Below, piece after piece: positions 49,863 through 58,422 of a stretch of DNA of 64,000 bases (the stretch's first letter is position 1; every line of letters begins with the position of its first letter). Below the pieces are notes generated by a model. It worked only from the letters and a program-made list of their open reading frames with translations. It was not told the origin of the DNA and ran no database searches. Location: positions 29,579 through 93,578 of the forward strand of contig NZ_AAMT01000016.1 in NCBI RefSeq assembly GCF_000152805.1, read 5' to 3'. The translations under genes were made by a program, and so were the position numbers. This stretch comes from Maritimibacter alkaliphilus HTCC2654 (GTDB taxonomy: Bacteria; Pseudomonadota; Alphaproteobacteria; Rhodobacterales; Rhodobacteraceae).

Positions 49863-50326
49863 GCCGCCCGCCGATACACCAGATCGGTCGAGGCGAAGCT
49901 GAACACCGTCACCCCGTCCTGATTGACCAGCCAATGCTCCAGCACGGCCAGACCCACGCCGGGGCGGCTTTCGCTGGGGCGTTTGGACACCACCCGCGAA
50001 TGCGCGGTCAGCGTGTCGCCCGCCCGCACCGCGCGGCTCCAGCGCACGTTGTCCCACTGGACGCCGCAGACCCAATCGACGTTCCCGTTCACCTCGTGAT
50101 CCATGATCCGCCACAGCGCGGCGGTGTGAATACCGCTCGCCACCAGTTCCCCGAACAGCGACTCCTTCGCCGCCTCGGCGTCGTTGTGGAAATACTGCGG
50201 ATCATAGCGACCCGCGAATTCCACCATGTCCTCGGCGGTCACGGTCAGCGGCGAGGAGGTCGTCTCCTCCCCGATCTCCAGATCTTCCCACTTACGCGCG
50301 GGGTGCGGATCAGTCTTCGCCGACAT
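49859..50326 (-). CDS. MaoC family dehydratase
   Basis: A 155-residue single hot-dog (R)-enoyl-CoA hydratase. The motif YDPQYFHNDAEAAKES has the Asp42-x4-His47 pair, followed by the conserved LVASGIHTAAL helix. It hydrates a 2-enoyl-CoA, probably as a homodimer. Its start overlaps the end of the Rieske oxygenase gene by 17 bases and its stop overlaps ThuA as ATGA. This is the third MaoC-like gene in the window. Confidence 0.88.
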   Translation of the reverse strand: MSAKTDPHPARKWEDLEIGEETTSSPLTVTAEDMVEFAGRYDPQYFHNDAEAAKESLFGELVASGIHTAALWRIMDHEVNGNVDWVCGVQWDNVRWSRAVRAGDTLTAHSRVVSKRPSESRPGVGLAVLEHWLVNQDGVTVFSFASTDLVYRRAA

Positions 50327-51596
50327 AGTCCATCAGCACCTTGTGGAAATGACGGATACGCAACTCCTGATCGCCCAGCCAAAGCCCTTCGTAGGCTTCG
50401 GAATGCATCCCCCGCTGAACCCCCGGCAGGTTCGCCGCGTCCTGATCGATGACCAGACCCATCGACCGCTCGCCATGCTTGAACCGTTCGTTCTTGGGTT
50501 TGCGGCGCGGCTTCTCTTCGTCCTTTTTCAGGAGTTTGAACATCTGGACGTCGAAATACATCTTGTCCGGGTCCGTCTCGTGCGGGCGCTGCCTGAACAG
50601 CATCAGGTCATCCGCATGGGTGTTCATCGTGATGTTCGGGAAGATCATGTAGTGATAATCGTCAGTCAGCTGCTCGTCGTTCAGGTCGCTGTAATCCAGC
50701 CCCTGCTCGGCGCCATGCTCGCGCTTCCATTTCTGAAGCGCGGGGCGAATTTCGCTGATCCGCCCGTCGAAATCCGCCGGGTCCATCCCCGCCTCTTTCA
50801 TCGCGTGCTTGATCAGGTGCGGAATTTCCGTCGTCTCGTTCACCCGGTGACTGATCGTCGCGAAGGGGATGAGATAGCGGTTGTGCTTTTCATAAGTGTC
50901 GATCTGAAGGTGCTTGTCCTCGATGAAGTAAAGCAGCTCGGGATGGATGCCCTGCACGTGATACGACTCGTTGAACGCATCCACGCTGGTTTTCCAGTTG
51001 CACTCCCACTCGACCGTCCAGTCGGTGACCTTCACCATCCGGTCGAAGTGATAGGGGCCGAGGTGTTCCTTCAGCGGGTGGATGAAATCGTCGAACGACT
51101 CGCCGTCGGGATCGAGACAGAAAAAGACGAACCCGTTCCATTCCTCGACCCGCACCTCGGTCAGGCCGCCACAGGGCGGCGCACCTTGGGGGAAGGTCTC
51201 GATATCGGGGATGTTCTCGAACTCGCCCGTCAGCTTGTATTCCCAATGGTGATAGTTGCACTTGAACGTGGTCGCGTTCCCCTGCCCCATCATCAGCCGG
51301 TTCCCGCGATGCTGGCAGACGTTGTAAAAGCCCTTCGCCGTGCCGTCGGGCTGGCGCGTCAGAAGGATCTCTTCCTTGCCCAGCGAGGTGACGATGTAGT
51401 CGCCCGGCTCTTCGATATCCTGCGAGGCGCAGCCCCAGTTCCAGACCTTCGTCCAGAGCCGGTCCCATTCCTTCTGCATGAAGTCGCGGCTCGTATACCG
51501 CTCCTTGGGAATCATCTCGGTCCCGAAATCCGGGTCTTCGGTCTTGTCCACCGGCGTCTTGGTGAAATCGCCGGGTTTGACGCGTTGAATGGTCAT
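50310..51596 (-). CDS. Aromatic ring-hydroxylating (Rieske) oxygenase alpha subunit
   Basis: A 428-residue oxygenase. The Rieske ligands are Cys94-x-His96 and Cys113-x2-His116 (CQHRG, CNYHHW) and the iron motif is NESYHVQGIH with His213 and His218. It differs from the 22713 oxygenase in its insertions and in a basic tail (KKDEEKPRRKPKNERFK). GAGGAGAG precedes ATG 51596; the codon before it, GTG, could also start. It follows the SDR by 20 bp. No beta subunit is present. Confidence 0.9.
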   Translation of the reverse strand: MTIQRVKPGDFTKTPVDKTEDPDFGTEMIPKERYTSRDFMQKEWDRLWTKVWNWGCASQDIEEPGDYIVTSLGKEEILLTRQPDGTAKGFYNVCQHRGNRLMMGQGNATTFKCNYHHWEYKLTGEFENIPDIETFPQGAPPCGGLTEVRVEEWNGFVFFCLDPDGESFDDFIHPLKEHLGPYHFDRMVKVTDWTVEWECNWKTSVDAFNESYHVQGIHPELLYFIEDKHLQIDTYEKHNRYLIPFATISHRVNETTEIPHLIKHAMKEAGMDPADFDGRISEIRPALQKWKREHGAEQGLDYSDLNDEQLTDDYHYMIFPNITMNTHADDLMLFRQRPHETDPDKMYFDVQMFKLLKKDEEKPRRKPKNERFKHGERSMGLVIDQDAANLPGVQRGMHSEAYEGLWLGDQELRIRHFHKVLMDYVGED

Positions 51597-51616
51597 CACT
51601 CTCTCCTCATGCGACG

Positions 51617-52378
51617 TCAGAATTGCACGCCCTTGGTGTATCCGCCGTCGACGCGCAGCGTGGCGCCGGTGACCCAGCTTGCCGCCGGGCTGGCCAGAAA
51701 CACGGCGGACTTGGCAATCTCGTCCACCTCGCCCATGCGCCGTGTCGGCTGCTGGCGCAGGACGCCCGCATAGGTGCGCGAGCGGGCGACCTTTATCATT
51801 TCCCAGTTCGAGCCGGGGAACATGGTCGGCCCCGGCTCAAGGCAGTTCACGCGGATGCCCTTGGGCGCGTATTGCTCGGCCAGTTGCTTGGACCACGTGA
51901 CCAGCGACGCCTTCATCGCATTATAGGCCATCGGCGACACGAAAGTCTCGGCAGCGGCCATGGACGAGATCACGAGGATCGAACCCTTGCCGCTTTTCTT
52001 GAGATGCGGATAGGCCTCGTCCACCGCGCGCGTGGCGCTCATCACGTCGATTTCGAACGATCTGCGCCAGTAGCCTTCCTCGTTCGTACCACCGCCACCC
52101 GACAAACTGCATACAAGAAGGTCCAGTCCGCCGAACACGTCGCAGGTCTCGCGCATCCAGCCGCGCACCGCATCGCCGTCGCGCCCCTGAAGCGCGGTTC
52201 CGAAGCTTCTGACGCCTTCCGCCTCGATCTCGGCCCGAGTCGCGGCGATTCCCTCTTCACCCCGTGCACAGATGGATACGTCGCATCCTTCCTGTGCCAG
52301 ATGCATGGCGATCGCCTTGCCGATGCCCCGGCTTCCCCCGGTCACGGCTGCCTTCATTCCCTTCAGGCCAAGCTCCAT
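51617..52378 (-). CDS. SDR family oxidoreductase
   Basis: A 253-residue SDR with VTGGSRGIG, a catalytic Ser in VISSMAAAE and Tyr-x3-Lys in YNAMK. CSLSGGGG replaces NNAG, as in its paralogue at 37367-38128, which shares its length, its start and its end. GAGAGGGAGGACAGC precedes the ATG. First gene of the five-gene leftward operon with the second Rieske oxygenase, it may dehydrogenate the hydroxylated product. Confidence 0.87.
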   Translation of the reverse strand: MELGLKGMKAAVTGGSRGIGKAIAMHLAQEGCDVSICARGEEGIAATRAEIEAEGVRSFGTALQGRDGDAVRGWMRETCDVFGGLDLLVCSLSGGGGTNEEGYWRRSFEIDVMSATRAVDEAYPHLKKSGKGSILVISSMAAAETFVSPMAYNAMKASLVTWSKQLAEQYAPKGIRVNCLEPGPTMFPGSNWEMIKVARSRTYAGVLRQQPTRRMGEVDEIAKSAVFLASPAASWVTGATLRVDGGYTKGVQF

Positions 52379-52460
52379 GTCAGCTGTCCTCCCTCTCTCA
52401 CATGGTCGTGCGTCCTTATGACGGATGCAACGGGCAATGGCGCATGATTGCTCTTTACAG

Positions 52461-52487
52461 GTATATCATGACCGCCCTATTGTATAC
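52461..52487. promoter_or_regulatory. Paired GTATAC operator, SDR-Rieske / CoA-transferase divergent promoter
   Basis: GTATAT at 52461-52466 and an exact GTATAC at 52482-52487 (with ATT flank) lie exactly 21 bp apart in the 176-bp divergent region. Same spacing as the exact pair at 11763/11784. Confidence 0.6.
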
Positions 52488-52554
52488 CCAGAAACTTGTT
52501 TCCGCATAACGGCGAAATGTCACACATCGGGAACGGGACCAAGGGAGGAAACGC

Positions 52555-53838
52555 ATGAACGACAGCTCGGCGAAAGCGAGCCCCGGAACCAACGCTGCGC
52601 AGGTCGCAAGCGGCGTAGGCGGCGGAATCCTTGCTGGGATGAAAGTGCTCGACCTCAGTCGCGTTGTCGCCGGGCCGCTGGCCGGACAGACGCTGGCCGA
52701 TCTGGGCGCGGACGTCATCAAGATCGAACGCGTGGGCGGCGGCGACGATCTGCGCACCCTCGGCCCGCCCTGGGTGACCTCGCCCACCGACGACCTCGAA
52801 CAAAGCACCTACTTCCAGACGGTGAACCGCGGCAAACGCTCGCTCACCCTCGATTTCGCGCACCCGGACGGGGCCGAGATCCTGCGCGGTCTGGTGGCCG
52901 AGGCCGACATCTTCATCGAGAACTTCCGCACCGGAACGCTGGCCCGCTACGGGCTGGGCTACGACGACCTCGCCAAGATCAACCCGCGCCTGATCTACTG
53001 CTCGATCACCGGGTTCGGCCAGACCGGCCCCTATTCCGACCGCTCTGGCTACGACTACCTCGTGCAGGCGATGGGCGGGCAGATGGCCGTCACGGGCCTG
53101 CCCGACGGCATGACCGGCGCCGGGCCGATGCGCGTGGGCGTGCCCATCGCCGACATCACGGCGGGCAACAACGCGGTCATCGGCATCCTCGCGGCCATCA
53201 TCGACCGGGAAAAGACCGGCAAGGGCCAGCAGATCGACATTTCGCTGTTCGACAGTCAGGTGGCGCTCCTGCTCAACTCGCTGTCGGCCTGGCTCAACGC
53301 CAAGGCCCCGCTGCCGCGCACCGGCAACGATCACCCGACCGCCGTGCCCAACGGCGTGTTTCAGGTGGCCGACGGTCACATCCTCATCGCGACCTTCAAC
53401 GACCGCGAATTCGCGCGTCTGGCCGAGGTGCTGGGCCACCCCGAATGGGCGACGGACGAGAAATACGCCCGCTCGCGCGACCGGCTCGCCAACCGCAAGC
53501 AACTGTCCAAGGACATGACCGAGGCGCTGTCGCACCACGGCAAACACCACTGGATGAAGGTCATCAACGGCGCCAAGGTCTCCTGCGGGCCGATCAACGA
53601 CATGGCCGACATCGAGCGGGACGAACAGCTTGCCGAACGCGATATGTTCGTCACCCTGCATCACGACGTGATGGGCGACGTGCGCGTCGTCGGCAGCCCG
53701 CTGAAGTTCTCGGCCACCCCGGTCGTCTACAACAGCCCGCCCCCGCTCGCCGGCGAACATACCGAGTCGCTTCTGCGCGAACGGTTGACCCTGACCGACG
53801 AGCAGATCGAAGATTTGCGGGCGCGCAACATCATCTGA
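52555..53838 (+). CDS. CaiB/BaiF family CoA-transferase
   Basis: A 427-residue class III CoA-transferase. The opening MKVLDLSRVVAGPLAGQTLADLGADVIKIE is the family hallmark. The active-site Asp200 lies in the PIADITAG segment, and KGQQIDISLFDSQ is conserved. It moves CoA between carboxylic acids, often from succinyl-CoA or a pathway product, saving ATP compared with the ligases. An N-terminal Ala/Gly-rich extension of about 28 residues precedes the core. AAGGGAGG lies before the ATG. It leads the operon with the DUF35/thiolase-like pair. Confidence 0.9.
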   Translation: MNDSSAKASPGTNAAQVASGVGGGILAGMKVLDLSRVVAGPLAGQTLADLGADVIKIERVGGGDDLRTLGPPWVTSPTDDLEQSTYFQTVNRGKRSLTLDFAHPDGAEILRGLVAEADIFIENFRTGTLARYGLGYDDLAKINPRLIYCSITGFGQTGPYSDRSGYDYLVQAMGGQMAVTGLPDGMTGAGPMRVGVPIADITAGNNAVIGILAAIIDREKTGKGQQIDISLFDSQVALLLNSLSAWLNAKAPLPRTGNDHPTAVPNGVFQVADGHILIATFNDREFARLAEVLGHPEWATDEKYARSRDRLANRKQLSKDMTEALSHHGKHHWMKVINGAKVSCGPINDMADIERDEQLAERDMFVTLHHDVMGDVRVVGSPLKFSATPVVYNSPPPLAGEHTESLLRERLTLTDEQIEDLRARNII

Positions 53839-53849
53839 CGGGACATCCC

Positions 53850-54224
53850 ATGACCGATACCGGAACCGAGGCCCAGTTTCTCGCCTACCTGTCCGAGGGT
53901 CGGTTCATGCTGCAACGCGATCCGATCTCGGGCCGCGCCGTGTTTCCCCCGCGCCTGCGGATGCCGGGCACCGGCACGCCGCTTGGAGACTGGGCCGAAA
54001 TGTCCGGGCGCGGCACCGTCCATGCGGTGACGATCCAGCAGAAACGCGACGCCGAGGCCCGCGCCATCGTTCTCGTCGATCTGGAAGAAGGCGGGCGGAT
54101 GCTCTCGCAGATGAGCGGGGTCGCGGCCGATGCGGTCGCCATAGGGGATGCCGTGCAGGCCCGCATCGTGGCTGATGCCGAGACGCCGCATGTGATCTTT
54201 GAACCCGCCGGGCCGGGCGCATGA
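53850..54224 (+). CDS. OB-fold (DUF35-like) protein without zinc-ribbon cysteines
   Basis: A 124-residue DUF35-type protein. The N-terminal helix FLAYLSEGRFMLQRD and the PP-R linker (VFPPRL) are present, followed by a beta-rich OB domain (SGRGTVHAVTIQQK). The CxxC-CxxC zinc ribbon usual in this family is absent: no Cys occurs in the protein. It overlaps the thiolase-like gene as ATGA. DUF35 proteins bind and activate thiolase-fold aldolases of steroid side-chain degradation (Ltp2-ChsH2). Pairing with the next gene supports that kind of complex. Confidence 0.8.
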   Translation: MTDTGTEAQFLAYLSEGRFMLQRDPISGRAVFPPRLRMPGTGTPLGDWAEMSGRGTVHAVTIQQKRDAEARAIVLVDLEEGGRMLSQMSGVAADAVAIGDAVQARIVADAETPHVIFEPAGPGA

Positions 54225-55369
54225 CCGGCTTTCCCCGCGCCCGCACCGCCGTCGTCGGCGCGTCCACCTTCGGGCTGGGCGAATGCCCCGGCTGGTCGTC
54301 GATGGAAATGACGGCACAGGCTGCGCATCTCGCGCTGGACGACGCCGGGATCACGCTGGATCAGGTGGACGGGCTGTTCACCGCCCTGCCCGACGATTTC
54401 CTCGGCGGCCTCGCGCTGGCCGAATACCTCGGGCTCCAGCCCAAGATCACCGACAACAACCGCACCGGCGGCTCGTCCTTCCTGTGTCACGCGATCCATG
54501 CCGCGCTCGCGCTGGACGCCGGGATGATCGACGTGGCGCTCATCACCTACGGCTCGAATCAGCGCACCGCGTCCGGCGGGCTGGTGTCGGCGCTCCGTTC
54601 CTCCGTCTATGAAACCCCGCACCGTCCGATGATGCCCGTGGGCGGCTACGCGCTCGCCGCGAACCGGCACATGCACGACTTCGGCACGACCCGCGAAGAC
54701 CTTGCCAATGTGGCGCTGGCCGCCCGTGCCTGGGCGAACAAGAACCCCGAGGCGTTCCGGCAGGGCGACATGACGCTCGACGATGTGCTCTCCGCCCGCA
54801 TGATCTCGACGCCCCTGACCGCCCGCGACTGCTGCCTCGTCACCGATGGGGCCGCCGCCGTGGTGATGACCCGCGCCGACCGGGCAGCAAGCACCCGCGC
54901 GCCGATCCCCCTTCTGGGCGGCGCACAGACCGTGACGCACAAGGAAATCGCGGCGATGCCCGACCTCACCGTCACCGGGGCCGCGATCACCGGCCCGCAG
55001 GCGATGCAGGCCGCCGGGATCACGCCGAACGATGTGGACTGCGTTCAGCTTTACGACGCCTTCACGATCAACACGATCCTGTTCCTCGAAGACCTCGGCT
55101 TCTGCCCCAAGGGCGAAGGCGGGCGCTTCGTCTCATCCGGGGCCATCGCCCCCGGCGGCGCCCTGCCCGTCAACACTAACGGCGGCGGCCTGTCCTGCTG
55201 CCACCCCGGCATGTACGGCCTGTTCACGATGGTCGAAGCCGTCCGCCAGTTGCGGGGCGAAGCCGGAGACCGCCAGCTCGACAACCCCGAAATCGCCGTC
55301 AGCCACGGCAACGGCGGCGTGCTGTCCAGCCAAGCCACACTTATCTTCGGGTCGCCCGACACCGCGTGA
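54221..55369 (+). CDS. Thiolase-fold protein, Ltp2-like (probable retro-aldolase or lipid-transfer type)
   Basis: A 382-residue thiolase superfamily protein. At the nucleophile position the sequence is GGSSFLCHAIHAA (about 83-95): Gly-Gly-Ser replaces the CAxG motif of true thiolases. The second site keeps GGGLSCCHPG with His328. Tyr278 lies in the YDAFT motif, where thiolases usually have a His. Loss of the nucleophilic Cys with a DUF35 partner is the pattern of Ltp2-type aldolases, which split beta-hydroxyacyl-CoA. Start overlaps DUF35 as ATGA. The aldolase role is inferred; ordinary thiolysis is unlikely. Confidence 0.82.
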   Translation: MTGFPRARTAVVGASTFGLGECPGWSSMEMTAQAAHLALDDAGITLDQVDGLFTALPDDFLGGLALAEYLGLQPKITDNNRTGGSSFLCHAIHAALALDAGMIDVALITYGSNQRTASGGLVSALRSSVYETPHRPMMPVGGYALAANRHMHDFGTTREDLANVALAARAWANKNPEAFRQGDMTLDDVLSARMISTPLTARDCCLVTDGAAAVVMTRADRAASTRAPIPLLGGAQTVTHKEIAAMPDLTVTGAAITGPQAMQAAGITPNDVDCVQLYDAFTINTILFLEDLGFCPKGEGGRFVSSGAIAPGGALPVNTNGGGLSCCHPGMYGLFTMVEAVRQLRGEAGDRQLDNPEIAVSHGNGGVLSSQATLIFGSPDTA

Positions 55370-55394
55370 CCCAGCGCTTTCAGGGAGGAAAGAC

Positions 55395-55952
55395 ATGGAT
55401 CAAGACATTCTGAAACGGATCGACCGGCTTGAAAGCCGCAACGAGATCCTCGAACTCATCGCAAAGTACTGCAAGGCCTGCGACGACCGCGACGTGCCGC
55501 TTCTGCGCTCGATCTTCACCGAGGATGCCGTGGTGAAATCCCAAGACGGCATGATGGAGGGGATCGGCCGCGACGGCGTGCTCGACATGTATCGCAAACG
55601 CTTCGAAGTGCTCGCCATCTCGGTCCACTGGACCCACGACAACATCATCACCTTCGACGAAAACGACCCCGACCGCGCCACCGGCGAATGCTTCTGCCAT
55701 GCCGAAGCGCACCGCAACGGCGAAACCCTCGTCGGCAGCCTGCGTTACGACGACACCTACCAGCGCGTGAACGGCGTCTGGCAGTTCTCCAGCCGCACGC
55801 TCAAGTTCCTCTACTACGTGCCGGTCCACGAATACGCCGAGGCGCTCGGATCGAAGAAACGGATGCGGGCCTACGGCGATCAGCGCGACGCGGACTACCC
55901 CGAGACGTTCGATTGCTACAACACCTGGGCCAAGCACTACGAAAACGCCTGA
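55395..55952 (+). CDS. SnoaL-like / aromatic dioxygenase beta-subunit-like family protein
   Basis: A 185-residue NTF2-like protein, longer than the other two in the island. The core reads RLESRNEILELIAKYCKACDDRD, followed by a fold resembling SnoaL_4 and hydroxylase small subunits. CAGGGAGGAAAGAC precedes the ATG. A Tyr- and His-rich C-terminus (NTWAKHYENA) is visible. It could be an isomerase/dehydratase or, less likely, a small subunit for a Rieske oxygenase encoded elsewhere in the island. It sits between the thiolase-like gene and a frameshifted flavoprotein gene. Confidence 0.8.
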   Translation: MDQDILKRIDRLESRNEILELIAKYCKACDDRDVPLLRSIFTEDAVVKSQDGMMEGIGRDGVLDMYRKRFEVLAISVHWTHDNIITFDENDPDRATGECFCHAEAHRNGETLVGSLRYDDTYQRVNGVWQFSSRTLKFLYYVPVHEYAEALGSKKRMRAYGDQRDADYPETFDCYNTWAKHYENA

Positions 55953-56058
55953 CCCGGCCCCGCGCCCCACAGCGTGAAACGATTGACCACCGCCTGCCCC
56001 GTTGTCGGGCGGGCGGGCGAAACCCTGCGTGCTGCGGGATATTTTCAGGAAAGCCAGT

Positions 56059-57740
56059 ATGACCCAGACCCATTCCGAACACCGTGAACCCGCCGTCGTT
56101 GTGGGGGGGGCCTTTCCGGCCTTGCCGCCGCGCTTGGCCTTGCCCAACGCGGGCGCGCCGTGACCATCCTCGAAGCCGGGGAAAAGATGGGCGGGGCCGC
56201 CGCCTATTCCGGCGGGCAAGTCTGGGCGGGCGCCAACCACGTGGCCGAGCGTGAGGGGATCGAAGGCGACACCAAGGAACTGGCCGAGAAATACATCCGC
56301 GCCATCGCCCATAGGAACCCCGAGTTTCTGGACGAAGCCGCGATGAAACGCTGGATCGACACCGCCCCCGACGCGATCCGGTATTGGGAGGATGTGGGCG
56401 CGATCAAATGGGCCGTCATTCCCGGTCTTGCCGACTACTTCAACGCCTCCGACGGGGCCCGCCCCGCTGGCCGCTACCTGACCAACGTGCCCTTCCCTTC
56501 CGATGAGCTGGGCGAATGGAAGGACAAGTTGCTCGTCAGCCCCTATTTCCCGGTCGGCACCGATTATGCGGAACTCTTCGCGAAGGGCCGCCGCCAGTCG
56601 GTGATGAAGGATGAGGATGCCGAGCCGAAGCAGATGCAGGGCTTCGGCCAGTCCGAACGCCGCGATGCGGAGCCTGCGGGATCGGACATGCCCGACATGC
56701 TCACCTTCGGCACCGGCGTCGTCGCCAGCTTCCTCGCCCGCGTGGCGCGCGAGCCGGGGATCACGATCAAGCTGAAGCACCGGGTCACGGGCCTCAAGCA
56801 TGACGGAGACGGGCGCGTGACCGGCGCGATCGCCACCACCGACGACGGCGAGGCGGAGTTTGACGGCCCCGTGGTCCTCGCCACCTCGACCTTCGACAAC
56901 GACCCCGATCTGGTGCGCGAATTCGTCGGGCTGGAGCCGGATCAATGGGGCAGCGTCGGCCCCAAGACCCTGCGCGGCGACGGGATCAAGCTGGTGCGTC
57001 AGGTCGGCGGCGCGACCGTCAATCTGCCCCCCACCGCCCAGACCATGCAGCCGGGGTGGAAGTCGGACTATAACGAAGGCTTCTCCTACGGCCCCGACAC
57101 CGCCATGCCGCACACCATGATCGTGAACCGCGCGGGCAAGCGGTATTGCGACGACAGCTATTGGCCCGACGTGGCCGACAAGACGATGAGCAACCGGGAC
57201 GTAAACCTGCCCTTCTTCCTCATCTTCGACGAGCAGAGCCATGAGAAATACGGGCTGGGCATGACCCCGCCGGGCGAGCCTTACCCCGAGGGCCTCGTGA
57301 CCACCGCCGACACATTGGCCGAGCTGGCCGAGGCGTTGGGGATCGACCCCGAGGGCCTCACGCAGACCGCCGAGACCTTCAACGGCTACGTCGCCGCCGA
57401 TAACGACGCCGAGTTCGGGCGCGGCACCAAGGAGTTCGTCCGCCGCTTCTATGGCGACCCGAACAACAAGCCGAACCCGGTGCTCGGCACCATCGAAAAG
57501 CCGCCCTTCCACGGCATGAAACTGCGCTTCGTCGCGGCCTCGGTCGGCAACAGCGGCATCCATGTGGATGGCGAGGGCCGGGTCTTGTCCGAGGACGGCA
57601 AACCCATTCCGGGCCTGCACGCCGTCGGCTCCTGCACCGCGCAGACGGTTTCCGGCACCGGCTATAACAGCGGGATCGCGCTGGGGCGTGGGCTGGCGAT
57701 GGCCTACCTCGTGTCGCGCGACATCACGGGCGCGAACTGA
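56059..57740 (+). CDS. FAD-dependent oxidoreductase, frameshifted in a G-tract near the N-terminus
   Basis: A flavoprotein of the FAD_binding_2 / KstD-related group, 560 residues if read through. From ATG 56059 (AGGAAAG upstream) the frame runs to VVVGG and then leaves frame in a run of eight G (56103-56110), meeting a stop at about 56160. Adding one G restores GGGLSGLAAALGLAQRGRAV, the expected FAD motif, and joins the long frame that continues to 57740. A shorter protein could start at GTG 56160 but would lack the FAD motif. The C-terminus (GTGYNSGIALGRG) differs from the other flavoproteins. Confidence 0.75.
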
Positions 57741-57749
57741 ACGATCAGG

Positions 57750-57774
57750 CCCGTGCCGGACAAACCGGCGCGGG
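57750..57774. terminator. Possible bidirectional terminator hairpin
   Basis: CCCGTGCCGG (57750-57759) and CCGGCGCGGG (57765-57774) form a 10-bp stem with one G-U pair and a 5-nt ACAAA loop. It exactly fills the gap between the convergent flavoprotein and EthD genes. It has no U-tract. Confidence 0.45.
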
Positions 57775-58422
57775 TCACATCACGTCGAAGGGCAGCCGGT
57801 TGACCTGAGAATAGGTGAGATAGGCAAGCCCCGTGCCACCGATCCCCGTCACATGCGACAGGACCGGACCGTCCGCCGCCAGCAGCGCCTGCGCCGCCTC
57901 GGCCCCCTGCCCTTCCGGTGACAGTTCCACGAAAATGATCCAGTCGACGCCGCCCGGCTCGCTGTCCACCACCCGCTCGCCGTGACAGGGCGCGACCGCG
58001 CCGATCGCTTCGACCGCCGCCTGCACCTCGGCCTCGCCGACCCCGGTGAAGAGCACGATGATCCGGCGGTGTGCGATGGGCGGCGCGTCGTCCGCATGGG
58101 CCACCCAGTTCCCGATCCGCGCCCCCAGAAACCGCGCCTCGTCCTCTTTCAACTCGTCGCGCCGGGGCCATGTGTCGATGGTGTCATGCAGCCGTTCCGG
58201 GTCCGCGAACATCACTTCGGGAATCCCCAGATACTTGTCCTCGGCGCCGCCCTGCACCAGCAGGGTCCGCATCACGTGGTTCTGCACGTAATGGCTCAGC
58301 CCCGGCAGGTCTTTGGCGATCTCGGCGTGCGGGCCGGACCAGTGGGCGTGAAACTCGGCCGGGGTCATCCCGTCCTTCGCGCCGATCAGCACGACCCGCT
58401 TGTTCGCTTTCGTCTCGCTCAT
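57775..58422 (-). CDS. EthD domain-containing protein
   Basis: A 215-residue dimeric alpha-beta-barrel type protein. The first half carries the EthD signature HAHWSGPHAEIAKDLPGLSH; the second half (RRIIVLFTGVGEAEVQAAV) looks like a second ferredoxin-like unit. EthD proteins accompany oxygenase and polyketide-type pathways; some are decarboxylases or cyclases. The start overlaps the TIM-barrel gene stop as ATGA. It is the last gene of the leftward operon that begins with the second TRAP system. Confidence 0.82.
   Translation of the reverse strand: MSETKANKRVVLIGAKDGMTPAEFHAHWSGPHAEIAKDLPGLSHYVQNHVMRTLLVQGGAEDKYLGIPEVMFADPERLHDTIDTWPRRDELKEDEARFLGARIGNWVAHADDAPPIAHRRIIVLFTGVGEAEVQAAVEAIGAVAPCHGERVVDSEPGGVDWIIFVELSPEGQGAEAAQALLAADGPVLSHVTGIGGTGLAYLTYSQVNRLPFDVM

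Noticed and set aside
51493..51498. Exact GTATAC near the 5' end of the second Rieske oxygenase gene
   Set aside because: It is within codons of the conserved N-terminus and is not paired. A minor regulatory role cannot be ruled out, but position does not support it.
55380..57620. Long open frame on the minus strand (about 746 codons) opposite the SnoaL and flavoprotein genes
   Set aside because: It has low-complexity His/Gly/Val-rich translation and no ribosome binding site; the plus-strand genes have clear motifs.
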